The notes beneath the pieces were generated by a model. It made no database searches and was not told the DNA's origin. It saw nothing but the letters and a program-made list of their open reading frames with translations. From Jiangella ureilytica (GTDB lineage: Bacteria; Actinomycetota; Actinomycetes; Jiangellales; Jiangellaceae), in NCBI RefSeq assembly GCF_004348545.1, contig NZ_SMKL01000005.1:1-64000 (forward strand): 64,000 nt of DNA. The letters are read 5' to 3'. Within the stretch, counting starts at the first letter, position 1; every line of letters begins with the position of its first letter. A program made the translations under genes and the position numbers. This document shows, piece after piece, positions 8,519 to 15,602 of the stretch.

Positions 8519-8567
8519 AGAGCACTGCTCTTGACAGTTAGCACACCGAACAGAGAGCATTGCTCTC
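8519..8567 (+). promoter_or_regulatory. Two palindromic TetR operators around a -35 box
   Basis: Palindrome 1 is AGAGCA-C-TGCTCT (8519-8531). Palindrome 2 is GAGAGCA-T-TGCTCTC (8553-8567). Between them lies a consensus -35 TTGACA (8531-8536) for the gene at 8599; palindrome 2 covers the expected -10 zone. The shared core and the position between tetR and its divergent target support an operator role. Confidence 0.75.
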
Positions 8568-8598
8568 GAATCGGAGCGACAGACACGAGGAGTGGGTC

Positions 8599-9531
8599 AT
8601 GAGCAAGCACGTCATCGTCGGCGCGGGTCAGATCGGCACGCTGCTGGCCACCCGGCTGGCCGGCGACGGCCACGAGGTCGTGGTGGTCAGCCGGTCGGGA
8701 TCGGGGCCCGGCGGCGTCACGAAGGTCGCCGCCAGCGCCGCCGACGAGGCCAGGCTGACACAGGTCGCGCAGGGCGCCGCCGTCATCTACAACTGCGCCA
8801 ACCCGCCCTACCACCGCTGGACGCAGGACTGGCCGCCCATGGCCGCGTCGATCCTCGGCGCCGCCCAGACCACGGGCGCCGTCCTCACGACGCTCGCCAA
8901 CCTGTACCCGTACGGCGAGGTCAGCGGCCCCATGACCGAGGACCTGCCGCTGAGCGGCCCGGGCGTGAAGGGACGGGTGCGGGCCCGCATGTGGGCCGAC
9001 GCGCTGCGGGCGCACCAGGAGGGCCGCATCCGCATGACCGAGCTGCGCGCGTCGGACTACTACGGCCCCGGCGTCCGCTCCCAGGGCCACGTGGGCGAGC
9101 GGTTCGTCCCGCCGATCCTCGCCGGCAAGCCGGCCACCTACCTGAACGACCCCGGCGTGACCCGCAGCTGGACCTACGTCGATGACGTCGCCCAGGCGCT
9201 CGCCATCGCCGGCAGCGACGAACGGGCGTACGGGCGGGCCTGGCACGTGCCGACGGCGCCGCCGTTCTCAGCACGCGAGCTGGCGGAGAAGATCGCTGCG
9301 ATCGCCGGCTCCGCTCCGGCCCGCATCCGCCGCGTCCCGTACTGGCTGCAGGACGCCATGGGCCTGGCCGTGCCGATGATGCGCGAGCTCAGGGAGACCC
9401 GGCACCAGTTCGCCCGGCCGTTCGTGCTCGACTCGTCGGACTTCCAGGCCACGTTCGGCCAGCAGCCGACCCCCGTCGACGACGGTGTGGCCGAGACGGT
9501 CAGGTGGTGGCGGGCCCGGTCAGCTCGCTGA
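8599..9531 (+). CDS. NAD-dependent epimerase/dehydratase-family protein
   Basis: 310 aa extended-SDR protein. The N-terminal cofactor motif is GAGQIGTLLA; a DYYGPG motif (about residue 153) resembles the region after the active site in NmrA/epimerase-like reductases. A YPYG motif (about residues 106-109) may supply the tyrosine, but a classical YxxxK is not obvious. ATG at 8599 with ACGAGGAG upstream; upstream in-frame starts would lie within the operator. Probably controlled by the divergent TetR. The 3' end overlaps otnC by 32 bp. Confidence 0.85.
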   Translation: MSKHVIVGAGQIGTLLATRLAGDGHEVVVVSRSGSGPGGVTKVAASAADEARLTQVAQGAAVIYNCANPPYHRWTQDWPPMAASILGAAQTTGAVLTTLANLYPYGEVSGPMTEDLPLSGPGVKGRVRARMWADALRAHQEGRIRMTELRASDYYGPGVRSQGHVGERFVPPILAGKPATYLNDPGVTRSWTYVDDVAQALAIAGSDERAYGRAWHVPTAPPFSARELAEKIAAIAGSAPARIRRVPYWLQDAMGLAVPMMRELRETRHQFARPFVLDSSDFQATFGQQPTPVDDGVAETVRWWRARSAR

Positions 9532-10114
9532 CGGCCGACGGTGTCAGCTCGCGGTAGGGCAGCCCGCGCAGCAGGAGCGCCAGCCGGGCGGCCGACTCCA
9601 GCTCCTCGGCGAGATCGGCGGCCAGGTCCACGTCGGCCGCCGCGACGACGCTGCCGTGGTTGGCCATCAGCACCGCGTGGTGGCGCGCCATGGCGGCGGC
9701 GACACCCTCGGCGAGGGCCGCGCTGCCGGGCCGGGCGTACGGCGCCACCGGCAGCGGGCCGAGGCGTGTCACCTGGTACGGGGTGAGCGTCGGCACCGGC
9801 TCGTCGAGGCAGGAGACGGCGACGGCGTGCACGGAGTGCAGGTGGACGATCGCGCGTGCCTCGTGCCGCACGTGGTACGCGGCGAGATGCAGCGGGAACT
9901 CCTTCGACGGCCGCGTACCGGACAGCGGCTCGCCGCTCAGCGAGAGCACCGCCAGGTCGTCGGACGTGACCCGGCTGAGCGCGCCGCCGGTGGGGGTGAC
10001 GAAGACCTGCTCGCCCACCCGGACGCTGACGTTGCCGGACCCGCCGGGCGACAGGCCCAGTTCCGCCAGCCGGCGGCACGCGGCGACCAGCGACTCCATC
10101 GCGGCCGTGCTCAC
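9500..10114 (-). CDS. otnC: Class II aldolase-family decarboxylase, OtnC-like
   Basis: 204 aa of the AraD/FucA class II aldolase fold. Zn-binding HLHS (the HxH pair, about residue 92) and a later histidine (ANHGS, about residue 155) are present; the SGN loop and TPTGG phosphate-binding segment are conserved. The partner kinase OtnK lies directly upstream, and OtnK/OtnC pairs phosphorylate and decarboxylate 3-oxo-tetronates to dihydroxyacetone phosphate (known of the family). The GTG at 10114 overlaps the otnK stop by 4 bp and follows GGAGGTGGGG. The exact substrate here is inferred. Confidence 0.85.
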   Translation of the reverse strand: MSTAAMESLVAACRRLAELGLSPGGSGNVSVRVGEQVFVTPTGGALSRVTSDDLAVLSLSGEPLSGTRPSKEFPLHLAAYHVRHEARAIVHLHSVHAVAVSCLDEPVPTLTPYQVTRLGPLPVAPYARPGSAALAEGVAAAMARHHAVLMANHGSVVAAADVDLAADLAEELESAARLALLLRGLPYRELTPSAVSELTGPATT

Positions 10115-11511
10115 GGCCCCACCTCCCACGCCGTCGTGAACAGGTCGGCCGGCCCGAAGTTGCCCGACTTCAGCAGCAGCGCCAGCGGGTCCGGCCCGGC
10201 GCTGACGGTCCAGGGCACGCCGGGCGCGACCTGAGCCCCGACGCGCACCTGCCGGACGCCGAGGGCGCCGGTCACCGCGCCGGACGTCTCGCCACCGGCG
10301 ATGATCAGCCGGCGCACCCCGGCCCCGACGACGGCCCGGGCGACGGCGCTCAGCGCCTCCTCGGCGAGCGTGGCGGCCCGCTCGCGGCCGTGCCGCCGCT
10401 GGACGACGCGCAACTCCTCCGGCGGCAGCGCCGTGGTGGCCAGCACCGGCCCGGTAGGGGACGCGGCGAGTGCGGCGAGAACGGCGTCGCCGGCGGCAGC
10501 CGTGGTCCCGCCGGGGTCGGCCGCGAGGTCGTCGACGCCGATCCGCACGACCGGCCCGGGGAACGCCGCGATCTGCTCCAGCGTCCGCCGCGAGCAGCTG
10601 CCCGCCAGCACCACCCGCCCGCCACCGGGCCGCACGTCAGGCAGCTCGTCGGGTGGCACGTCAGGCAGCTCGTCGGACGGCACGTCAGGCAGCTCGTCGG
10701 ATGGCCGGGGCGATGCGGCGGCGAGTGTCGGTGCCCGCCCGTAGGGTGGGGACCCTCCCTCACCGGGCGGGTTATGCTCCGGCCCGGTGCGCGAGTCCGC
10801 GGCAGCGCCGGCACGGGCCGACTCGACGCCGACCCAGTAGCGGGCGAGGGCGGCGGCCAGGCCGGACGCCCCGCCGAGCAGCTCGTCCCCGCCGGCCAGA
10901 GCGGCCGCGTGGCGGTCGAGATCCTCGTCGGTCAGGGCATCGAGCAGCACGTGCGCGGCCGGCTCGTCCGGGGTCACCCCGGCCGACGGCCAGGGCGCCA
11001 GCCCGACCGAGCGCTCGGTCTGCGCCCCGAGCACGCGGACGAGGTCGGCGTCGGTCATCGGCGTCAGGGGATGGTCGCGCAGCGGCGACTCCGACAGCAG
11101 CCGTCCGTCGACGAACAGGTGACCCTGGTAGACGGTGCGCCCGACCGCGGGCGTGGCCGGCGTCCCCACCGAGCGGCCGCCCACCAGCTCGGCCAGCGCG
11201 TCGGCGACCGGCCCGATGTTCCCGGCCGGCGTGGAGTCGAAGGTCGAGCAGTACTTCTGGTAGAGCCGCCGGGCGCCGTGGTGAAGCAGCCACCGTCCGG
11301 CCGCCACCGACTCCGCGACGGCGGATGTCACCGGCGCCGTCCGGGTCTTGAGGGCGACGACGACGCATGCGGCGCCGGCGGCCGGGACATCCACAGGCGA
11401 GGGCGGGCCGAGCAGCACCGTCGCCGGCATCCCGGCCGCCGTGACGACACCGGCCAGGTCGCAGGCGCCGGTGACGTCGTCGGCCACCACGCCGAGCGCG
11501 AGCGCACTCAC
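10111..11511 (-). CDS. otnK: Four-carbon acid sugar kinase (DUF1537), OtnK-like, with a repeat-rich insertion
   Basis: 466 aa. The N-terminal domain starts ADDVTGACDLAG, the signature of DUF1537 sugar-acid kinases; the C-terminal nucleotide-binding domain has GGETSGAV and LKSGNFG. Family members are usually about 420 aa. The excess is an insertion of about 45-50 residues (around 247-293) between domains, made of three ELPDVP-type repeats and an in-frame 51-bp palindromic element. GTG at 11511 overlaps the deoR stop by 4 bp. Operon deoR-otnK-otnC. Catalytic motifs look intact, so the insertion is probably a tolerated surface loop. Confidence 0.87.
   Translation of the reverse strand: MSALALGVVADDVTGACDLAGVVTAAGMPATVLLGPPSPVDVPAAGAACVVVALKTRTAPVTSAVAESVAAGRWLLHHGARRLYQKYCSTFDSTPAGNIGPVADALAELVGGRSVGTPATPAVGRTVYQGHLFVDGRLLSESPLRDHPLTPMTDADLVRVLGAQTERSVGLAPWPSAGVTPDEPAAHVLLDALTDEDLDRHAAALAGGDELLGGASGLAAALARYWVGVESARAGAAADSRTGPEHNPPGEGGSPPYGRAPTLAAASPRPSDELPDVPSDELPDVPPDELPDVRPGGGRVVLAGSCSRRTLEQIAAFPGPVVRIGVDDLAADPGGTTAAAGDAVLAALAASPTGPVLATTALPPEELRVVQRRHGRERAATLAEEALSAVARAVVGAGVRRLIIAGGETSGAVTGALGVRQVRVGAQVAPGVPWTVSAGPDPLALLLKSGNFGPADLFTTAWEVGP
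10632..10703. repeat. Three 24-bp direct repeats inside otnK
   Basis: Units at 10632-10655, 10656-10679 and 10680-10703 share GCACGTCAGGCAGCTCGTCG and differ only in their last bases. They encode repeated SDELPDVP-like octapeptides and end 17 bp from the 51-bp palindromic element. Confidence 0.95.
10721..10771 (+). repeat. 51-bp palindromic dispersed element, copy A (inside otnK)
   Basis: Identical over 51 bp to the reverse complement of 28268-28318. It carries outer inverted arms CCCGCCCG/CGGGCGGG and an inner AGGGT/ACCCT pair that can fold into a strong hairpin. Its length of 17 codons keeps the otnK frame open. A further short match (GCGATGCG) lies just beyond the left end after a 3-bp indel, so the element may be nearer 60 bp. 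Confidence 0.93.
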
Positions 11512-12272
11512 GCGGCGGCCGCCCAGGAGACGTCGACGCCGGCGGCCCGGATGGCGCGCACCGCGTCCTCGCCGGCGGACGGGTCGGTGACCAGGACCGA
11601 CACCGCGTCGAGGCCGGCGAACCGGATGGGCGCGCGGGCCGCCAGCTTGGACCCGTCGGCGGCGACCAGCACCGAGCGGGCCGCGGCGGCCAGGGCCTGC
11701 TTGGTCTCGGCGTCGTACGGGTCGGAGCAGTAGACGCCGTCGGGGCCGACCGCCGTCGCCGACAGGACGGCGAGGTCGACCACGATGTCCTGCAGCGCCG
11801 CCCGCACGGCCGGCCCGCCGAACGACCGCGTCGCCGGGTTGTAGACGCCGCCGAGGCCGATGAGCCGCAGGTCCGGCCGCGACGCGCACGCCGTCACCAC
11901 GGGCACCGAATGCGTGACGACGGTGAGGCCGGCGGGCAGCAGCTCGGCCAGCCGGGCGATCGTCGTCCCGGAGTCCAGCGCGACGGTCGCGTCCGCCGGC
12001 AGCAACCCGGCCGCCGTCGTCGCCACCGACGTCTTCTGTGCCGCGAACCGGTCCGACCGGAGCTCGAAGGGGACGCCGTCGCCGTCGGGCAGCCGGGCGC
12101 CGCCGGTGACTCGGACGGCCAGGCCGTCGACCGCCAGCTGATGCAGGTCGCGGCGGATGGTCATCTCGGAGACCTCGAGGTCGGCCGCCGCGTGAGCCGC
12201 CGACAGGTAGCCGGCCGACCGCAGCCGCCGCAGCAGCTCGTCGCGCCGGCGCGGCGCGTCGGTGTAGCGCAC
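11508..12272 (-). CDS. DeoR-family transcriptional regulator
   Basis: 254 aa. An N-terminal DeoR winged helix (about residues 5-60, LSAAHAAADLEVSEMTIRRDL) is followed by the sugar-phosphate-sensing domain (LDSGTT, GGVYNPATRSFGG). GTG at 12272 is chosen because GGTTGGGTGGGGG precedes it; the longer ORF starts with a TTG at 12308 that coincides with a -35 TTGACA on the minus strand (12308-12303). First gene of deoR-otnK-otnC and divergent from the aldolase gene, so it probably controls both arms in response to a phosphorylated pathway intermediate. Confidence 0.88.
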   Translation of the reverse strand: MRYTDAPRRRDELLRRLRSAGYLSAAHAAADLEVSEMTIRRDLHQLAVDGLAVRVTGGARLPDGDGVPFELRSDRFAAQKTSVATTAAGLLPADATVALDSGTTIARLAELLPAGLTVVTHSVPVVTACASRPDLRLIGLGGVYNPATRSFGGPAVRAALQDIVVDLAVLSATAVGPDGVYCSDPYDAETKQALAAAARSVLVAADGSKLAARAPIRFAGLDAVSVLVTDPSAGEDAVRAIRAAGVDVSWAAAA

Positions 12273-12330
12273 GCCCCCACCCAACCTCGACGCGCGCAAG
12301 AATGTCAAGGGTCGGACACTTCTTGCTTCC

Positions 12331-12357
12331 TTTGTTCAACTTCGCACAAACTGTGCG
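12331..12357 (+). promoter_or_regulatory. Candidate DeoR operator upstream of the aldolase gene
   Basis: Two nested dyads: TTTGT (12331-12335) with ACAAA (12346-12350), and CGCACA-N3-TGTGCG (12343-12357), the latter ending 1 nt before the aldolase ATG. Its place between deoR and its divergent neighbour makes it the obvious operator candidate. Confidence 0.55.
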
Positions 12358-12358
12358 C

Positions 12359-13246
12359 ATGAGCGAACCGACCCTGGACGCGCTGGCCCGACCCGGCGGC
12401 GGCCTCGCCATGGTCGCCATGGACCAGCGCGAGAGCCTGCGCACGATGTTCGACGACGCCGGAGCCGGCCGGCCGCCGGATGACGTCCTCACCGCGTTCA
12501 AGCTCGAGGTGGCCCGCAGCCTTAGCGACCTCGCGTCGGGCTTCCTCATCGACCGCCGATACGGCTTCGACGAGGTCCGGAGCGAGCGGCTGCTGCCGGC
12601 CGGCTGCGGGCTGATCCTCGCCGTCGACGCGCTGACCCAGCAGGACGGCGGACCGGTCGAGGAGACCGCGCTCGACCCGGACTTCCTCGCCGCGGACAGC
12701 GACCTGGCCGGCGTCGACGGCGTGAAGCTGCTGATCGTCTGGCGTCGCGACGAACGGCGCGAGCAGCGGGTCGAGCTGGCCCGCGAGTTCGTCGCCCGGG
12801 CCCGCGAGCGCGGCGTGCTGTCGGTGCTGGAGCCGGTGGTCCGCGCCACGCCCGCCGAACTGGCCGGCGGCACCTGGGACCTGAACGCGGCGATCACCGA
12901 GGCCGCCCGCGAGCTGTCCGTCCTGGGTCAGAGCCTGTACAAGGCGCAGGTCCCGAGCGCCGGCGAGGGCGAGCCGGCCGAGCTGCTCGACGCCTGCCGG
13001 GCGCTCGACGACGCCGTCACCGGACCCTGGGTGGTGCTCTCGCAGGGCGTGGCGCTGGACCGTTTCCCGGCCGCCGTCGAGGCCGCCTGCCGGGCCGGCG
13101 CCTCCGGATTCCTGGCCGGGCGGGCACTCTGGAGCGACGTGGTCGGCCGGCCGCTGTCCGAGCTCGCGGTGCGGTCCGCGCCCCGGCTGGAGCGGCTGAC
13201 CCGCATCGTCGACGAGCACGCGACGCCCTGGTGGGAGAAGAAGTGA
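12359..13246 (+). CDS. Class I aldolase of the LacD/YihT family
   Basis: 295 aa. The N-terminal GLAMVAMDQRESLRTMF is close to the start of sulfofructose-phosphate aldolase YihT and tagatose-bisphosphate aldolase LacD. The Schiff-base lysine is K195 in SLYKAQVP. GASGFLAGRALW near the C-terminus is the phosphate-binding region. Such enzymes cleave a ketose phosphate to dihydroxyacetone phosphate plus an aldehyde. ATG at 12359; the gap to the candidate operator is too short for a normal leader, so the mRNA may be leaderless. The racemase gene is coupled downstream. No other sulfoquinovose-pathway genes are seen, so I do not name a substrate. Confidence 0.83.
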   Translation: MSEPTLDALARPGGGLAMVAMDQRESLRTMFDDAGAGRPPDDVLTAFKLEVARSLSDLASGFLIDRRYGFDEVRSERLLPAGCGLILAVDALTQQDGGPVEETALDPDFLAADSDLAGVDGVKLLIVWRRDERREQRVELAREFVARARERGVLSVLEPVVRATPAELAGGTWDLNAAITEAARELSVLGQSLYKAQVPSAGEGEPAELLDACRALDDAVTGPWVVLSQGVALDRFPAAVEAACRAGASGFLAGRALWSDVVGRPLSELAVRSAPRLERLTRIVDEHATPWWEKK

Positions 13247-13959
13247 CCCGGTACGGCCTGATCCACACCGTCCCCGCGCTGCCGGCGACGTTCCACGACC
13301 TCGTCGCGGCGCACGCGGGTGCCGGGGTCGAGCAGATCCATGTCGTCGACCCGTGGCTGCTGCGCACCGCCATCGCCGCCGGCGGGGTCACGCCCGAGAT
13401 CGTCGACCGGCTGGCCGCCCATGTCGCCCACCTGCGCGATCGCGGCGCCGGCGGCGTCCTGGTCACCTGCTCGACGCTGGGCGAGGCGACCGAGCTGGTG
13501 GCCGAGCGCCTCGGCGCCGTGTCGCCGGTCGTGCGGGTCGACCAAGGCATGGCCGACCGCGCGGCCGAGCTGGCCGGCGACGGCGGCACGGTCGCCGTGC
13601 TGGCCACGGTCGCCTCGACCGTCGGCCCGACCGAGCGGCTGGTGCACCGCAGCGCCGCCGCGGCAGGCATCGCCGTCACCGTCGAGGTCGAGCTGCTGGA
13701 CGAGGCCGGCCAGGCTCGCGAGGCCGGCGACACCGCCCGGCACGACGCCCTGGTCGCCGACGCCGTGGCCCGATGGTCCGGCCGGGTCGACGTGGTGGTG
13801 CTCGCCCAGGCCTCGATGGCCGGCGCCGTGGCCCGATCCGTCCCGGAAACGGCGGGAAGCACTCCCGTGCTCACCTCGCTCGAGCTCGCGGCGCGTCGTC
13901 TGGTCGAGGTCGCTCCGACGTCCGACCAGCAGCGGAACGGCACGTATCCGTTTCGTTAA
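13243..13959 (+). CDS. Asp/Glu/hydantoin racemase-fold protein with only one active-site Cys
   Basis: 238 aa. The fold is recognisable from VTCSTLGEAT (first catalytic Cys) and the repeated alpha/beta half. The second Cys expected near the end (GCT-type motif) is replaced in LAQASMAG, so a two-base racemase mechanism is unlikely; decarboxylases and isomerases of this superfamily also use a single Cys. GTG at 13243 overlaps the aldolase stop by 4 bp, so it works in the same pathway, perhaps as the isomerase that otnK/otnC loci otherwise encode as OtnI (inference). Confidence 0.8.
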   Translation: MTRYGLIHTVPALPATFHDLVAAHAGAGVEQIHVVDPWLLRTAIAAGGVTPEIVDRLAAHVAHLRDRGAGGVLVTCSTLGEATELVAERLGAVSPVVRVDQGMADRAAELAGDGGTVAVLATVASTVGPTERLVHRSAAAAGIAVTVEVELLDEAGQAREAGDTARHDALVADAVARWSGRVDVVVLAQASMAGAVARSVPETAGSTPVLTSLELAARRLVEVAPTSDQQRNGTYPFR

Positions 13960-13969
13960 CCGGGACTTG

Positions 13970-14018
13970 TTGACGCCCACTCCGAGTGTGGGTACGTTCT
14001 CACATGGCAACGATGCCA
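13970..14018 (+). promoter_or_regulatory. Promoter and LacI-type operator of carbohydrate operon 1
   Basis: -35 TTGACG (13970-13975), 17-bp spacer, -10 TACGTT (13993-13998). Immediately downstream, at the expected transcription start, is TGGCAACGATGCCA (14005-14018), a LacI/GalR-type operator with central CG. The layout matches the promoter of operon 2 at 35544. Confidence 0.75.
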
Positions 14019-14080
14019 CACCGGATGAGCTCGCCCGGTCGGCTGGCGCGGAGCCGGACTGCTCGACCCTCTTGCGGGGT

Positions 14081-14176
14081 ATGAGCGGTCACGTACTCGT
14101 ATGGAGAGACGCGGCGCTCCGTCCCGGGACGTCGCTCCTGACGTTCGGGCGCCGCTTTCCCGGCGCCCTCCTCTGA
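14081..14176 (+). CDS. Possible 31-codon leader ORF ahead of the binding-protein gene
   Basis: ATG at 14081 with a weak GCGGGG upstream opens 31 codons and stops at 14174-14176, 15 nt before the lipoprotein ATG and inside a hairpin that masks its ribosome site. Translating ribosomes would melt that hairpin. There is no homology evidence; it may be chance. Confidence 0.3.
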   Translation: MSGHVLVWRDAALRPGTSLLTFGRRFPGALL

Positions 14177-14185
14177 AGTGGAGGA
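14147..14185 (+). promoter_or_regulatory. Tandem hairpins covering the ribosome site of the binding-protein gene
   Basis: Hairpin 1: GGGCGCCG (14147-14154) with CGGCGCCC (14161-14168). Hairpin 2: TCCTC (14169-14173) with GAGGA (14181-14185), which is the Shine-Dalgarno of the ATG at 14192. Stacked together they could limit translation of the operon. Confidence 0.45.
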
Positions 14186-14191
14186 CGGTCC

Positions 14192-15598
14192 ATGAAGACA
14201 GCAGCCGTCAGGTGGAGCGCGGTGGCGTTGACGGCCGGCCTCGTGCTCGCCGGTTGCGCGCAAGGCACCAGTGACGACTCGTCCGACGACGAGACCGGCG
14301 GCGGCACCGTGTTCGACCCCGAGGCGGAACTGAGCGGCGAGCTCAACGTCATGGGCTTCGGCGCGACCGACGAGATCGGGCAGACCCGCATCGACCTGGC
14401 CACCGAGGCCGTGGCCCCCGCCGAGATCAGCCTCATCGAGGGCGACCTCGACATCCAGCAGTTCCTGTCCGCCGTCGCCACCGGCGAGCCGCCGGAGCTG
14501 GTCTACGCCAACCGCGACCAGATCGGCACCTTCGCCTCGCGCAACGCGATCATCCCGCTCGACTCGTGCATCGAGGGCGAGGGCATCGACACCTCGATGT
14601 ACCTCGAGCCGGCGCTGAACCAGGTGACGTTCGACGGCAGCGTCTACGGCATCCCCGAGTTCAACGCCGTCCAGATCACCCAGGCCAACGCCGACCTGCT
14701 GGCCGCCGCCGGGCTGACCCTCGACGACGTCAACGGGTCGGACTGGGACGCCATCAGCGCCGCGAACGAGGCGCTGCACGTCGGTGAAGGCGGCTCGCTG
14801 TCGGTCATCGGCTACGACAGCAAGCTGCCGGAGTTCCTGCCGCTGTGGGCGAAGGCCAACGGCGCCGACCTGCTCTCCGAGGACGGCCGGACGGCCCAGC
14901 TGGACGACCCCGCGGTGCTCGAGGCGCTGGAGTGGGCGGTCAGCATCTACGACGCCCAGGGCGGCTTCGGCACGGTGAAGGCCTACCGCGACTCCGCCGA
15001 CTTCTTCGGCGCGGGCAACCAGTTCGCCTCCAACGTGCTGGGCGCCATGCCGATGGAGCAGTGGTACGTCAACGTGCTCAACGACGTCTCGCCGGACGCC
15101 CCGATGGCCTTCGACACCGTCCGCAACCTCGAGGGCGAGCCGCTGGCGTACGCGTCGGGCTCGGCGTGGGCGATCCCGGCCGACAGCTCCAACCCGCAGG
15201 CGGCCTGCCGGTTCATCAAGACGATGACCGAGACCGACAGCTGGATCGCCGCCGCCCAGGCGCGCGTCGACCTGCGCGAGGCCGAGGGCAAGCCGTTCAC
15301 GGGCCTGCTGACCGGCAACGCCGAGGCCGACCAGGCCATCCAGGACCAGTTCGTCACTCCCAGCGGTGACGAGAAGTGGGACGCCGCGGTCGCGGCCACC
15401 TACGAGGCCAACGAGCACACGTTCAGCCTGCCGGCCAACCCGGCCGACGCGGAGTTCAAGACCGCGTGGCAGGACGCCGTGAACCGGGTCCTCAACGGCC
15501 AGCAGGAGCCGGCCGACGCCCTGGCTCAGGCGCAGGAGGAGGCGCAGGCCGCTCTCGACGAGGCGTGGGCGACCTGGGACGAGCGGGAAGAAGGCTGA
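14192..15598 (+). CDS. ABC sugar-binding lipoprotein (operon 1)
   Basis: 468 aa extracellular solute-binding protein, family 1. A signal peptide ends in the lipobox LAGC, with Cys22 lipidated. The mature part begins with an acidic Asp/Ser/Gly-rich tether. It is clearly paralogous to the binding protein at 35665: both contain FNAVQ/FYNTPV-type hinge regions, MEQWYVNVL/IEQWYVNVL and LPANP/VPANP near the C-terminus. It delivers a glycan-derived sugar to the two permeases downstream. ATG at 14192 with GTGGAGGA upstream. Confidence 0.92.
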   Translation: MKTAAVRWSAVALTAGLVLAGCAQGTSDDSSDDETGGGTVFDPEAELSGELNVMGFGATDEIGQTRIDLATEAVAPAEISLIEGDLDIQQFLSAVATGEPPELVYANRDQIGTFASRNAIIPLDSCIEGEGIDTSMYLEPALNQVTFDGSVYGIPEFNAVQITQANADLLAAAGLTLDDVNGSDWDAISAANEALHVGEGGSLSVIGYDSKLPEFLPLWAKANGADLLSEDGRTAQLDDPAVLEALEWAVSIYDAQGGFGTVKAYRDSADFFGAGNQFASNVLGAMPMEQWYVNVLNDVSPDAPMAFDTVRNLEGEPLAYASGSAWAIPADSSNPQAACRFIKTMTETDSWIAAAQARVDLREAEGKPFTGLLTGNAEADQAIQDQFVTPSGDEKWDAAVAATYEANEHTFSLPANPADAEFKTAWQDAVNRVLNGQQEPADALAQAQEEAQAALDEAWATWDEREEG

Positions 15599-15602
15599 CG
15601 CC

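Noticed and set aside
12272-12308. Longer deoR start at TTG 12308
   Set aside because: The TTG is the start of a -35 TTGACA; the GTG at 12272 has a good ribosome site and gives a normal DeoR N-terminus.
12359-13246. Reading the aldolase as proof of a sulfoquinovose (YihT) pathway
   Set aside because: A DeoR regulator and GH36/31-like gene are nearby, but no isomerase, PfkB-type kinase or sulfolactaldehyde enzyme is present, and LacD-type aldolases share the same motifs.
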